From NCBI RefSeq assembly GCF_016616425.1, contig NZ_CP067101.1, positions 3,472,001 to 3,536,000 on the forward strand: 64,000 nucleotides of DNA, written 5' to 3'. Shown in pieces: positions 44,128-52,644 of this stretch. Numbering within the stretch: the stretch's first letter is position 1; each line of letters starts with the position of its first letter. The position numbers and the translations under genes are program-made. Source of the DNA: Bradyrhizobium diazoefficiens. Lineage in GTDB: Bacteria; Pseudomonadota; Alphaproteobacteria; Rhizobiales; Xanthobacteraceae. The notes below the pieces were generated by a model. The model ran no database searches. It saw only the letters and a list, made by a program, of their open reading frames with translations, and was not told where the DNA came from.

Positions 44128-45270
44128 CTACGGGGCGCACAATTCTTCTAATCGCGAGACAGCCGTGGAGATGCCGGGCGATCTCAGAATCGCGTCTGCG
44201 AGCAAACGAGCATTCGCCGCATAGGATGGAGCCAATATCAGTCGATCAATTGCCTGTCCTATCTCGGACGACGTTGCCGTGTCGCCTTCGAGCGATAAAC
44301 CGCATCCGAGATTTTGGACTTGGGCTGCCAAGATCGGTTGATCGCCAGCGGGATTTGGCAGGCAGAGCAGGGGCACCCCGTGCTTCAGCGAGGCCGTAAC
44401 CGTGCCGTGCCCGGCATGAGTAATGGTCACAGCAACATGTGGGAGAATCTCATCGTGAGGAATGCGCCGAACGACTGTCGCATTGTCGGGCACAATTGCT
44501 GGATCGAGTTCAATTGAGCCTGCGGTCACGAGCGCCCGGCAATCGCGATCGCGTACCGCGTCAAGCGTTCTTAAAATGCGCGAGGTTTGATCCCAGTATG
44601 GCCCCGTCGAAAAGCTGACCAATACGAGTGGGCGAGGGTCATTTGCCTGCCAAGGCGGTTGCCAACCGGACGGCGGAAGGTCTTCGATGATCGGTCCAAG
44701 ATAGGTGAAGGCCGCCGGAGCTTGCGCGGCCAATGGGTCCAGTTGGCGGATACTGTTTGACAGTGACGGAAAGCGTGCCCAGCTCTCCCATAGGCTTCCG
44801 ACACGCTGCAATCCGGCCCCGGCTCTCAGCTCGTTGACCGGCCCCAGAACTTGAGATTCAAATCGGCCTTTGGGCGGCATCAGGGCGCCTGGCGCACTGT
44901 GGATCAGCGTCGCGACTGGCACATGAGTGCTCTCGGCTGCCGCCAAGGCTCCGAACATGAGGCAATCGATGACAACCGCGTCGTACAACTCCTCGGAAAT
45001 CAAGCGTGGCAGGTCAAACAAATGGTCTGGCGTTGCCCAGACAGCCCGCAACTTGACGGCAAACATGTGCTCAGGCGCCGCATCGCGCCAGGCCGCCGAG
45101 GAGCGTCCGAGCAATACGAAGCGAAGGCCGCGCTCGGTGAAGTAGCTGCATTGGTTTGCGTAACCGGCGAACGTTATCTCGTGACCGCGCCTTCTCAGCG
45201 CCTGCGCTGTGGCAACTGCCGGCGGCTGGTTGCCGGCGCCGTTCCAGGTCAGGAACAGAAAGCGCGGCAT
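44128..45270 (-). CDS. Glycosyltransferase family 1 (MGT/UDP-sugar type)
   Basis: A 380-residue GT-B glycosyltransferase of the macrolide/UGT type. It starts MPRFLFLTWNGAGNQPPAVATAQALRRRGHEITFAG, the N-terminal acceptor domain. The C-terminal donor motif is ITHAGHGTVTASLKHGVPLLCLPNPAGDQPILAAQV, with the H and the D-Q pair that contact the nucleotide sugar. Such enzymes glycosylate small hydrophobic compounds, often to detoxify antibiotics or finish natural products. The ATG is one base past the TetR stop region, so the pair is one operon under the palindromic operator at 45,847. It probably glycosylates the ligand sensed by the TetR protein (inference). Confidence 0.88.
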   Translation of the reverse strand: MPRFLFLTWNGAGNQPPAVATAQALRRRGHEITFAGYANQCSYFTERGLRFVLLGRSSAAWRDAAPEHMFAVKLRAVWATPDHLFDLPRLISEELYDAVVIDCLMFGALAAAESTHVPVATLIHSAPGALMPPKGRFESQVLGPVNELRAGAGLQRVGSLWESWARFPSLSNSIRQLDPLAAQAPAAFTYLGPIIEDLPPSGWQPPWQANDPRPLVLVSFSTGPYWDQTSRILRTLDAVRDRDCRALVTAGSIELDPAIVPDNATVVRRIPHDEILPHVAVTITHAGHGTVTASLKHGVPLLCLPNPAGDQPILAAQVQNLGCGLSLEGDTATSSEIGQAIDRLILAPSYAANARLLADAILRSPGISTAVSRLEELCAP

Positions 45271-45271
45271 C

Positions 45272-45850
45272 TCACATCGCCCCCACGATCGCATTGACCA
45301 ACGACAAGATCGTCTTTTCCGTCTCCGGTCTGGATCGGCCCATATCACGTCGCAGCAGCGCCCACGTATACACGTCGCAGACGCATACCAACTCGTCTGT
45401 CAGCGACCGACGGCGCGTCGGATCCACTTGCGCGATTTGCGTTTCGAATTGCCGTTGCACCCATTGACGGTGACCGGCCCTCCCGACAGCAATAAGTTCC
45501 GGGTCCGCCCGCTCCGCGAGATTTCGGATCACGAGATCGCCAAACTGCTCGTAGTGGTCAAGGAGTGCCCCGACAGCGCCTTTGAGGTCCCCCGGTTCGG
45601 CTCGGAGCCGTTGCTCCCTTATTTCCTGGAGCAGGGTCGCAAATGCCGTATCGAGCAGCTCCGACCGGCTGCCGAACACGTTGATGATTGTTTGGACCGT
45701 CACCTGCGCGCCCTCGGCAATGTCTTCAAGCCGGATCTCGGACCGAAACCGGCTTGTTAGCAGGGTGACAACGGCTTCGAGAATCCGCCGCCGTGTAGCC
45801 TCCGCTGCGGCTGCTCTCGCACGCATCGTATATGAGCGAGCCATTTTCAT
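45272..45850 (-). CDS. TetR family transcriptional regulator
   Basis: A 192-residue regulator. The helix-turn-helix spans EATRRRILEAVVTLLTSRFRSEIRLEDIAEGAQVTVQTIINVFGSRSELLDTAF (residues 17-70). The C-terminal domain is all helical with no recognised ligand motif. Starts at MKMARSYTMRARAAAA; the third residue (45,844) is an alternative. There is no good Shine-Dalgarno site, as the start lies inside the operator. It is followed by the glycosyltransferase gene with a one-base gap. Likely a self-repressing switch that opens when a toxic compound binds. Confidence 0.88.
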   Translation of the reverse strand: MKMARSYTMRARAAAAEATRRRILEAVVTLLTSRFRSEIRLEDIAEGAQVTVQTIINVFGSRSELLDTAFATLLQEIREQRLRAEPGDLKGAVGALLDHYEQFGDLVIRNLAERADPELIAVGRAGHRQWVQRQFETQIAQVDPTRRRSLTDELVCVCDVYTWALLRRDMGRSRPETEKTILSLVNAIVGAM

Positions 45851-45870
45851 TTTAATTGATGTTAAAATGA
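45847..45870. promoter_or_regulatory. Palindromic operator overlapping the TetR start codon
   Basis: TCATTTTAA and TTAAAATGA are perfect 9 bp complements around TTGATG. The left arm contains the regulator's ATG on the minus strand. Size and symmetry suit a TetR dimer site. Binding there would block initiation of the regulator/glycosyltransferase operon. Confidence 0.7.
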
Positions 45871-46051
45871 AAGTCGGGAGCTGTCAACCATCTCTCGGAT
45901 CGAGAACTGCCATGAGATCGTGCGACCGCAAACATCCCCGTCGGCGAAAGTTTCAAAACAGAGGTCAACGAGCGCCAGGGGCGCCGCCTGCCAGCGCCGA
46001 CGGTGTTTTCCAGCGATGCGTGGCTCCAGCCTGACCAATGAATTCCAGAAG

Positions 46052-46236
46052 ATCGAGCGATTGATGCCGATCGTCGCTGAAACCGGCAGATCGCGAATCG
46101 TCGAAATTCCCTTTGAAATCACGAGCGCGAATTTTTGACGGATCGGAGAGCCGGTCTTTCGCTGTACGCTGGACGTATCTGCGGCGGAAAATCAGCGCGT
46201 TACGATGAGGCAGAACAATTGAGTGGAAGTGAGGGG
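46052..46236 (+). repeat. Island-end repeat copy B with guaA-like core (att-3)
   Basis: Second copy of the segment at 42,934-43,119, about 185 bp, same orientation. It ends ACAATTGAGTGGAAGTGAGG (46,215-46,234), nearly the guaA 3' end, and encodes TIEWK-stop in frame. Differences from copy A are scattered, so the duplication is old. The bases on either side (45,871-46,051 and 46,237-46,334) contain no gene that I can support. Confidence 0.6.
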
Positions 46237-46334
46237 GCTGTGGAGTAGGACGGGATAGTGGGGCACACCAAGTGAATTACAGGCTGCCAACAGCAGTCGA
46301 ATGACATCGAGCGATCCGGCCCGAACCTCCCCGA

Positions 46335-47147
46335 TCAGGCAACGAAGCGGACCACGCCGCCGTCGACGCGCAGAGCCGCACCAGTGGTCGCGGAAGCCTG
46401 CTCCGAGCAGGCGTAGACGATCATGTTGGCCACCTCATCGGTGCTCGCAAAACGCTGAATGAGGGTGGTCGGACGCTTCGCCTTCAGGAAGCCTCGCTCG
46501 GCTTCCTCCTGCGTGATCCCGTTCGCCTCCGCCTGCTTTGCCATGAAGTGACCCAGGATCTCAGACCGAGTAGGGCCCGGCAGGACGGCGTTGACGGTGA
46601 CGCCCGTGCCCGCGGCCGCCTCGGCAAGCCCGCGCGAGACCGCGAGTTGCGCGGTCTTTGTCATGCCGTAGTCGAGCATCTCCTTGGGGATATTGACCGC
46701 GGACTCGCTGCTGACGAACACGATTCGGCCCCAGCCCTTTTTCGCCATGCGCGGCAGGTAGTGGCGCGTCATGCGCACGCCGCTCATGACGTTCAACTGG
46801 AACAGGCCAAGCCAGTCCTCGTCGGGGATATTCGCGATGTCCTCGATGCCGTTGTAGTCGCGGATGTGCGCCGTCCCCACGTTGTTCACGAGAATATCGG
46901 CGTCGGGCGCCTGCGCGAAGACGGCCTCGGCGCCCGCCGCAGTCGAGAGGTCGGCGGCTACGCCTGAGATGTCGCTATCGGGAAAGACTTGTCGCATCTG
47001 CCGCACCGCTTGATCGACGCGGGCGTTTCCGCGGCCGTTGATGACGACCGATGCGCCGGCACGCGCCAGTCCCTCCGCGGTGGCACGACCGATGCCAGCC
47101 GTTGAGCCCGTCACGATCGCCGTTCGACCCTTGAGTTCGATATTCAT
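46335..47147 (-). CDS. Short-chain dehydrogenase/reductase
   Basis: A 270-residue classical SDR: VTGSTAGIGRATAEGLARAGASVVINGRG (cofactor), NNVGTAHI, the catalytic Ser region FVSSESAVNIPKEMLDYGMTKTAQL with Tyr and Lys, and a C-terminal DEVANMIVYACSEQASATTGAALRVDGGVV. Start set at MNIELKG because GGAG lies nine bases upstream; the first ATG of the frame (47,156) directly abuts GGAG. Last gene of a minus-strand operon of four (48,352-49,086, 47,711, 47,204, this one), which is divergent from a LysR regulator. Substrate unknown. Confidence 0.87.
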   Translation of the reverse strand: MNIELKGRTAIVTGSTAGIGRATAEGLARAGASVVINGRGNARVDQAVRQMRQVFPDSDISGVAADLSTAAGAEAVFAQAPDADILVNNVGTAHIRDYNGIEDIANIPDEDWLGLFQLNVMSGVRMTRHYLPRMAKKGWGRIVFVSSESAVNIPKEMLDYGMTKTAQLAVSRGLAEAAAGTGVTVNAVLPGPTRSEILGHFMAKQAEANGITQEEAERGFLKAKRPTTLIQRFASTDEVANMIVYACSEQASATTGAALRVDGGVVRFVA

Positions 47148-47203
47148 GTCATTCATCTCCGATTGTATTTTGGGCGCGTAGCCCTGGCGTCAGAACAGGC
47201 GCG

Positions 47204-47707
47204 TCACCCTGCCTTCTGCGCGACTTCCGCCTCCGCCGCGCGAGCGAGGCTTTCGACCCATTGCTGGTGATAGCGATAGAGCCCACCGGGATGCTTGCGC
47301 CCGAGTTCGTCGAGGAACCACGAGCCCTGCTGCGTTTCCTCGGTCAGCACGTGGCAGCCATCGTCTGTGGGAGTAATGACCCAGCCATGGTACGCGCTCG
47401 AGCCGGTGTCATCACCATCGACAGTCGTTGCCCACGCAAGTCGGCGGAAGGGCTCGCACTCCGTAACAACCAGGCTCATCGGGAAACCGACGGTCACTCG
47501 GCTGTATTTGGTCCCGCGCGCCAATTCCCTTTCGCCGCTCAGGATTTTGACCTGGTCTTCAGGAGGAAAGTAGCTCGACCAGTTCTCAGCATCGACCAGC
47601 AGCTTCCATACCACTTCTGGGGGCGCTTTCACGTCGATGTCGTTGAGCGCATAGATCGCTGACGTTTTGGGGTCGTACTTCTCGGGCCAAAGCACACGGT
47701 CGTACAC
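47204..47707 (-). CDS. SRPBCC (START-like) domain protein
   Basis: A 167-residue protein of the polyketide cyclase/dehydratase-like START superfamily: IDVKAPPEVVWKLLVDAENWSSYFPPEDQVKIL, GTKYSRVTVGFPMSLVVTECEPFRRLAW, and a C-terminal helix HQQWVESLARAAEAEV. These proteins have a hydrophobic cavity for lipids or aromatic compounds. The function here is unknown. It begins three bases after the stop of the reductase-like gene, so it is co-translated or at least co-transcribed with it. Confidence 0.82.
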   Translation of the reverse strand: MYDRVLWPEKYDPKTSAIYALNDIDVKAPPEVVWKLLVDAENWSSYFPPEDQVKILSGERELARGTKYSRVTVGFPMSLVVTECEPFRRLAWATTVDGDDTGSSAYHGWVITPTDDGCHVLTEETQQGSWFLDELGRKHPGGLYRYHQQWVESLARAAEAEVAQKAG

Positions 47708-47710
47708 TGA

Positions 47711-48310
47711 TTACTGCTCCTTCTTGAACAAATCCTGGAAGATGAGCTGGCCCCATGTGCGGCCGCGGGCGTGCACCAGCGCGCCCCCTTCGTTGAGCTT
47801 TCCCAGCTTGACGGGTGCGAACCCGAGCTGTTTGGCCAAGGCCGCCACGGGAGCGATCGCGTCCTCGTCGTCGCTCGACAGAAAGACGACCCGGTGGCCG
47901 CCCTCGACGACCGGATCGGCAGCCAGAGTGGCTGCAATCAGGTGATTGAAGCCTTTCACCAGCTTGGCGCCGGTGAACGCTTTCGCGACGACGGCGGAGG
48001 CCGGGAGACCGTCCAGCTCTTCAGGGACTGGAAACGCGTTCGTCGCGTCGATAATCGTCTTGCCTTTCCAGCTCGGCAGGGCCTTCGCAACCTCGCGATG
48101 CTCCCCGAACGGGACCGCCAGGATGATCGTGTCGGCTTCGAGTGCGTCCCGCAGCGACTTGGCGACGACCGTGGGTCCAATCGCCCGCGCCTGCGGCGCC
48201 AACGCCTCGGGCGGCCGGCGGCTCGCGACGGTCACGTCGATGTGTTTACGGGCAAAGGCGTGGGCGAGGGCCTGGCCTATCTTGCCGAATCCTACAATCG
48301 CGTAGCTCAT
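47711..48310 (-). CDS. NAD(P)-binding F420 reductase-like protein
   Basis: A 199-residue single-domain protein related to F420-dependent NADP reductase (NPR). Rossmann motif SYAIVGFGKIGQALAHAFARKHIDVTVASRRPPE (residues 2-35), AVPFGEHREVAKALPSWKGKTIIDATNAFPVPEELDGL, and GAKLVKGFNHLIAATLAADPV. In proteobacteria, which mostly lack F420, related proteins are NAD(P)-linked enzymes or metalloreductase-like proteins of unknown role. The longer frame upstream (to 48,598) overlaps the next gene and is not used. Sits between two SDR genes in the LysR-linked operon. Confidence 0.82.
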   Translation of the reverse strand: MSYAIVGFGKIGQALAHAFARKHIDVTVASRRPPEALAPQARAIGPTVVAKSLRDALEADTIILAVPFGEHREVAKALPSWKGKTIIDATNAFPVPEELDGLPASAVVAKAFTGAKLVKGFNHLIAATLAADPVVEGGHRVVFLSSDDEDAIAPVAALAKQLGFAPVKLGKLNEGGALVHARGRTWGQLIFQDLFKKEQ

Positions 48311-48351
48311 AATGCTTCTCCAATCCGTGTTGATATTGATTTCCCCGCCTT

Positions 48352-49086
48352 TCAGATGGCCGAGAAGCCTCCGTCGACAGACAACTCCAGCCCATTCACG
48401 AAGCTCGAATCGTCTGAGGCCAGAAACAGCGCGGCTGCCGCAATTTCCTCGGGACGACCCATCTTTCCTCGCGGGATCAGGGATTCGAACATCTGCTTCG
48501 CCTCTTCGGTGAGAACCTGGTCCTGCATCGGCGTGGCGATCGGGCCCGGGTGCAGCACGTTCACCCGGATATTCCTGCCCTTCAGCTCGTTGAGCCAACC
48601 GCGTGCAAATGCGTGCAGCGTCGCCTTGCTCGCCGCATATACGCTGTAACCGGGAAAGCCTTTGAGCGACGCAACTGACCCGGTCATGAAGATCGATCCG
48701 CCATCGTTGAGCAGCGGCAACGCCTTCTGGACGGTAAACAGCGTACCGCGTGCGTTCAGGTCGAAGGTCGCGTCGAAATGCTGCTCGGTAATCTCGCCAA
48801 GTGCGAGGGCTTCGCCCGTGCCGGCGCTGGCATACAGGATGTCGATCCTGCCCTTTTCCCGCTTGACCGTATCGAACAGGCGGTCGAGGTCGTCGAGATC
48901 GGCCGCGTCGCCGCGCACGCCGGTCACGTTCCGGCCGATCAGCTTGACGGCCTCGTCGAGCGCCTCCTGCCTCCGGCCCGTGATGAAGACATAGGCGCCT
49001 TCTTCAACGAACCGCCTGGCGCTTGCCAGCGCCATGCCGCTCGATCCACCCGTGATGACGGCAACCTTACCTTCAAGCTTTCCCAT
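48352..49086 (-). CDS. Short-chain dehydrogenase/reductase
   Basis: A 244-residue classical SDR: MGKLEGKVAVITGGSSGMALASARRFVEEGAYVFITGRR, the NAD-motif region LYASAGTGEALAL, catalytic FMTGSVASLKGFPGYSVYAASKATLHAF (Ser, Tyr, Lys), and a C-terminal ASDDSSFVNGLELSVDGGFSAI. Its arginine after the second strand (GRR) favours NADP. First gene of the minus-strand operon, with AAAGGAGAAGTC just before the ATG. It is divergent from the LysR gene at 49,349, and the 262 bp gap should hold their shared control region, although I see no clear palindrome. Confidence 0.9.
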   Translation of the reverse strand: MGKLEGKVAVITGGSSGMALASARRFVEEGAYVFITGRRQEALDEAVKLIGRNVTGVRGDAADLDDLDRLFDTVKREKGRIDILYASAGTGEALALGEITEQHFDATFDLNARGTLFTVQKALPLLNDGGSIFMTGSVASLKGFPGYSVYAASKATLHAFARGWLNELKGRNIRVNVLHPGPIATPMQDQVLTEEAKQMFESLIPRGKMGRPEEIAAAALFLASDDSSFVNGLELSVDGGFSAI

Positions 49087-49348
49087 GACTTCTCCTTTCG
49101 TGGTGTCGGGACAGCATCTGCCTCCGAGAACCTCGAAATGGGTCCATCGGCATCAGTTGTTGAGTGCGGAAGCGCGCACATCGGTGGTGCGAAATCGATC
49201 CGGCTGGACGACTGACGCCAGCCGCGACGATCGGTGGTTCGGAACTGGGCCGTGCTCGTCGATGTGGGCCCAGATGATCGTCCGTATTGCTGTTCGACGT
49301 GTTAGATAGGAGCTTTGGAAGGCGCACCCCGCGGTGCGGGATTGCACC

Positions 49349-50245
49349 ATGATCGACTGGGACGAGGTTCGCTACTTTCTTGCCGTCGCGCGCGGGGGCT
49401 CGGTCCGAGCCGCCGCCGAGCGCCTCGGAGTGAATCACTCGACCGTGCTGCGGCGCATCGCTCAGCTTGAGGAACACCTCGGGGCGCAGATGTTCGAAAA
49501 GCTGCCCTCGGGCTACCGCCTGACGGCTTCGGGCGAGGAGGTACTCGAGTTCGCAGAGCAGATGGAAGCGTCGTCGAACCGGCTGGAGTCTCGCATCTTC
49601 GGGCGCGACCAGGGCGTGCGCGGGCTTCTGCGGGTGACGCTGGCGCCGCCCCTCGCGACACACCTGCTCATGCCGGACTTCGCCGATTTCGCGCGTCTGC
49701 ATCCGGACATCGAGATGGAAATCCTGTCGTCCGGCGAGCTGGCAAATCTGACCAACCGAGAGGCCGACGTCGCGATCCGCGTCGTCTATGACCGCAAGAC
49801 CCTACCGCTCAATCTTCACGGCCTGAAGGGGCCGGAGCTGTTCGGCGGCGTCTACATGTCCCGCGATCGACTAGCCGCGTGGCGTGGGGGCGCGCCTGAT
49901 CCCATCCGATGGATCGTCATCAGCATTCATGGGATTCCGGATTGGGCCGGCGAGGGTAAAGTTCGCACCGCGGAGGTCCCATTCAGGACCACGGACGCCG
50001 AGGCGCAGCTCGTTGCGGTACGGCAGGGGCTCGGGATCACGACACTGCCGTGCTTCGTCGGAGATGCCGACCCTCTATTGGTGAGGGTGCCAGGCACCGA
50101 TCTGCACATGTACGGAACGCTCTGGCTTCTCACGCAGGGAGAGACACGCAAGACGAAGCGCGTGCGGCTCTTCACTGAGTTCGTATCCCGCAGGCTCGCC
50201 GCCTACGCGCCGCTTCTCGCGGGATTGTCCGTATCGGGCGACTGA
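49349..50245 (+). CDS. LysR-type transcriptional regulator
   Basis: A 298-residue LysR protein. The helix-turn-helix covers MIDWDEVRYFLAVARGGSVRAAAERLGVNHSTVLRRIAQLEEHLG (residues 1-45); the effector domain follows from GLLRVTLAPPLATHLLMPDF. The start at MIDWDE is the family norm; five upstream codons are possible. It resembles the same LysR branch as the regulator at 8,610 (both begin with I-D-W-D and have G-V-x-H-x-T-V in the recognition helix). Divergent from the four-gene oxidoreductase operon, its likely target. Confidence 0.9.
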   Translation: MIDWDEVRYFLAVARGGSVRAAAERLGVNHSTVLRRIAQLEEHLGAQMFEKLPSGYRLTASGEEVLEFAEQMEASSNRLESRIFGRDQGVRGLLRVTLAPPLATHLLMPDFADFARLHPDIEMEILSSGELANLTNREADVAIRVVYDRKTLPLNLHGLKGPELFGGVYMSRDRLAAWRGGAPDPIRWIVISIHGIPDWAGEGKVRTAEVPFRTTDAEAQLVAVRQGLGITTLPCFVGDADPLLVRVPGTDLHMYGTLWLLTQGETRKTKRVRLFTEFVSRRLAAYAPLLAGLSVSGD

Positions 50246-50407
50246 CGCGTAGCAGGTCGATGGTGGTAGACAGCCTCGTGACGGTCTTTTTTGACAACTG
50301 CCGGTTCGAAGCAGGGCCAGGTCTGAGTTGACGTTCCCGGCACAGACCTATTGACGCGCTTTGGACCTTACCGATGGTCGGCTTCTTCCTCTGGGAAAGC
50401 CTGGTCT

Positions 50408-51196
50408 TCAATGGGCGCTGGTCGTCCTTCGCATGTAGGCGTGCGGGCTGGATCCCATTTCAGTCCGGAAGGCGAAGATGAATGCTGACGCGGAGCCATA
50501 GCCGAGTTGCAGGGCTGTCTCGGTTACTCCCGTTCCGCTCCTCAATAGCTCGATCGAACGGAGCAGCCGTACCTGTCGCCTCCATGATCGGAGGCTCATG
50601 CCCATCTCCGCCTCGAACCGCCGCGTGAGTGTTCGGGACGAGGTACCGAGCACCTTGGCCCAATCGTCCAAACCGCGTTCGTCGGCGGGATCCACGTAGA
50701 GAGCTTCGCAAAGACGCAGCAGGCGCGCGCTTTGCGGCCACGGCAATCCAGTAGTCAGCGCCGGGGCTCTGGCGAGTTGGTCCAGAATGAGCGCCGTGAC
50801 GCGGTCCGTGTATCCGTCCTTGTCCTTCCGCGCTTCGATGGCGGCGGCCTCGACGATCAACTGCTTCAAGAGAGGTGACACGGCCAGCACCGTCGGAGCC
50901 GTGGGCAGACTTCGTCCGGAAGCGACGGAAATCCAGAGGCTGCGGAATTCGGCACCCAGCAGTGAACCGACCCGGTGGCGGATGCCGCTCGGCAACCACA
51001 CGGCCTGTTCCGGCGAGATGACGAAGGATCGGCTCTCCGCGATCGCAATGAGCACCCCGTCGACGGCGTAGACGACCTGATGCCAGTCATGCGCGTGCTC
51101 CGGGAATTCGTGTCTGGGGGGAATGGATTGGGCCCGCATTGTGATCGGTTGCGGGGGAAGGGCGTCCGGTGGGGCCGATATCGCAGTCCAGGACAT
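50408..51196 (-). CDS. AraC family transcriptional regulator with cupin N-terminus
   Basis: A 262-residue regulator. The N-terminal cupin-type sensing domain has PRHEFPEHAHDWHQVVYAVDGVLIAIAESRSFVISPEQAVWLPSGIRHRV. Two helix-turn-helix motifs lie at the C-terminus (DDWAKVLGTSSRTLTRRFEAEMGMSLRSWRRQVRLLRSIELL and VTETALQLGYGSASAFIFAFRTEMGSSPHAY). A longer frame exists upstream; MSWTAISAP is chosen because the extra 58 residues are low-complexity. Divergent from the TPR protein/MFS pair, 129 bp away, which it may control. Confidence 0.87.
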   Translation of the reverse strand: MSWTAISAPPDALPPQPITMRAQSIPPRHEFPEHAHDWHQVVYAVDGVLIAIAESRSFVISPEQAVWLPSGIRHRVGSLLGAEFRSLWISVASGRSLPTAPTVLAVSPLLKQLIVEAAAIEARKDKDGYTDRVTALILDQLARAPALTTGLPWPQSARLLRLCEALYVDPADERGLDDWAKVLGTSSRTLTRRFEAEMGMSLRSWRRQVRLLRSIELLRSGTGVTETALQLGYGSASAFIFAFRTEMGSSPHAYMRRTTSAH

Positions 51197-51324
51197 GCCG
51201 TCTCCGTTTGGCGGATATTCTATACAAATTGGCAAAGCGTCGAAAGACAGCCTCTTTTCGCTCTGGTAGCGGTCGAAATCAAGGGGCGGCCAGAGCGGCG
51301 GCTCTTGCGCTGAAGGAGACGAGC

Positions 51325-52644
51325 ATGGCCGAGGTCGACAGTCGCGGCCTTCCGATTTCGACAAACTCACCCCAAGCGGCGGCAGGTTACCGCACGGGCG
51401 TCGACCTTCTCTTGTCCGCTTGGCCGGGCGCGGAAGAGGCGCTGCGGCAGGCCATCGATCACGATCCGGAGTTCGCTCTGGCGCACGCCGCTCTTGCGCG
51501 GCTGCAGGCGATCAAGGGCCAGGCGGCTGAGGCGCGCGCCAGCATCGCGAGAGCGCAGGAGATCGTCATTCGAAGCCGCTCACCGCGCGAGATCAGTCAC
51601 GTGTTGACCCTTTCGCTTGCGGTGAGCGGGCAATCGGCCAAGGCGCTGGAGAGCGCGCTCGCTCATATCGACCAATGGCCCCGCGATGTGCTGATCCTCT
51701 CGCTGCCGCTGGGCGCCTTCGGTCTGTTCGCCTTCTCAGGGATGGCTGATCACGACCAGGCGCGCGTCGATCTGTGCGAGAAGGTCGCAGACCGCTACGA
51801 TGTGGACGATTGGTGGTTTCTGACCTACCGCGGCTGGTCCCACGCCGAGAACGGCGCGGTCTCCAGGGGGCGGGAGCTCGCGCAACGCGGCCTCGAGCGA
51901 CGGCGTGCCAACGCCAATGCCGCCCATGCTGTCGCGCACGCCATGTTCGAGCAGGGCGCGGCGCAGGAAGCGGAGACGCTCATCGAAGGCTGGCTGCCGG
52001 AATACGACCGGGCGGGCATGCTGCACGGGCATCTGGCGTGGCATGCCGCCCTGTCCGCGCTCGAGCGCGACGATCCGCAAGCTGCGCTTGCGATCTATTC
52101 GAAGCATGTGCGCCCTTCGGTATCGCTGGGACTTCCGATCAATGTCGTGAGCGATGCGGTCTCGCTGCTGTGGCGGCTGAAGGCGTACGGCCATGAGGCG
52201 CCGTCCGGCCTGTGGGAAGAAGCCGAACAGTATGCGGGCTCGAAGTATTCGAACCCCGGGCTCGCCTTCGTCGAGGTCCACATGGGTCTGCTGTCGGCGG
52301 CAACCGGACGGCACGTCGCCGCGATCGATCGCATCGATGCGAACGCGCGGCGCGTCGCGGACGGTACGCTTCCAGCGGGGGCCGTCGTCCCGGCGATCGG
52401 CTCAGCCGCGCTCGCATTCGCGAACGCCGACTACGCCGAATGCACGCGGATTCTTGAACCGTTGACGAGGGACTTCGCTCGGGTCGGCGGCAGCGGCGCG
52501 CAGCGGGAAATCCTCGAAGACATGCTGCTGCTCGCAATGATGCGCAGCGGGCAATCGGCCAAGGCGCGCGACCTGCTCGATCGCCGTCTTCACCGCCGCC
52601 CTTCGCAGCGCGACACGCGCTGGAGCCGTCAAGTCGAGGTGTGA
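51325..52644 (+). CDS. TPR protein resembling tetratricopeptide-repeat protein 38
   Basis: A 439-residue helical protein made of TPR-like repeats (for example EEALRQAIDHDPEFALAHAALARLQAIKGQAAEARASIARA near the start, and AQEAETLIEGWLPEYDRAGMLHGHLAWHAALSALERDDPQAALAIY in the middle). The composition and the RGWSHAENGAVSRGRELAQRGLE block resemble the TTC38 family, which has no settled function. No signal peptide or membrane segment. GAAGGAGACGAGC precedes the ATG. The MFS gene starts directly after its stop codon, so the two are one unit: a soluble repeat protein paired with a transporter. Confidence 0.78.
   Translation: MAEVDSRGLPISTNSPQAAAGYRTGVDLLLSAWPGAEEALRQAIDHDPEFALAHAALARLQAIKGQAAEARASIARAQEIVIRSRSPREISHVLTLSLAVSGQSAKALESALAHIDQWPRDVLILSLPLGAFGLFAFSGMADHDQARVDLCEKVADRYDVDDWWFLTYRGWSHAENGAVSRGRELAQRGLERRRANANAAHAVAHAMFEQGAAQEAETLIEGWLPEYDRAGMLHGHLAWHAALSALERDDPQAALAIYSKHVRPSVSLGLPINVVSDAVSLLWRLKAYGHEAPSGLWEEAEQYAGSKYSNPGLAFVEVHMGLLSAATGRHVAAIDRIDANARRVADGTLPAGAVVPAIGSAALAFANADYAECTRILEPLTRDFARVGGSGAQREILEDMLLLAMMRSGQSAKARDLLDRRLHRRPSQRDTRWSRQVEV

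Noticed and set aside
39563..46334. An integrase or transposase gene for the guaA island
   Set aside because: All frames between guaA and 46.3 kb were read; none shows recombinase motifs. The island hypothesis rests on repeats only.
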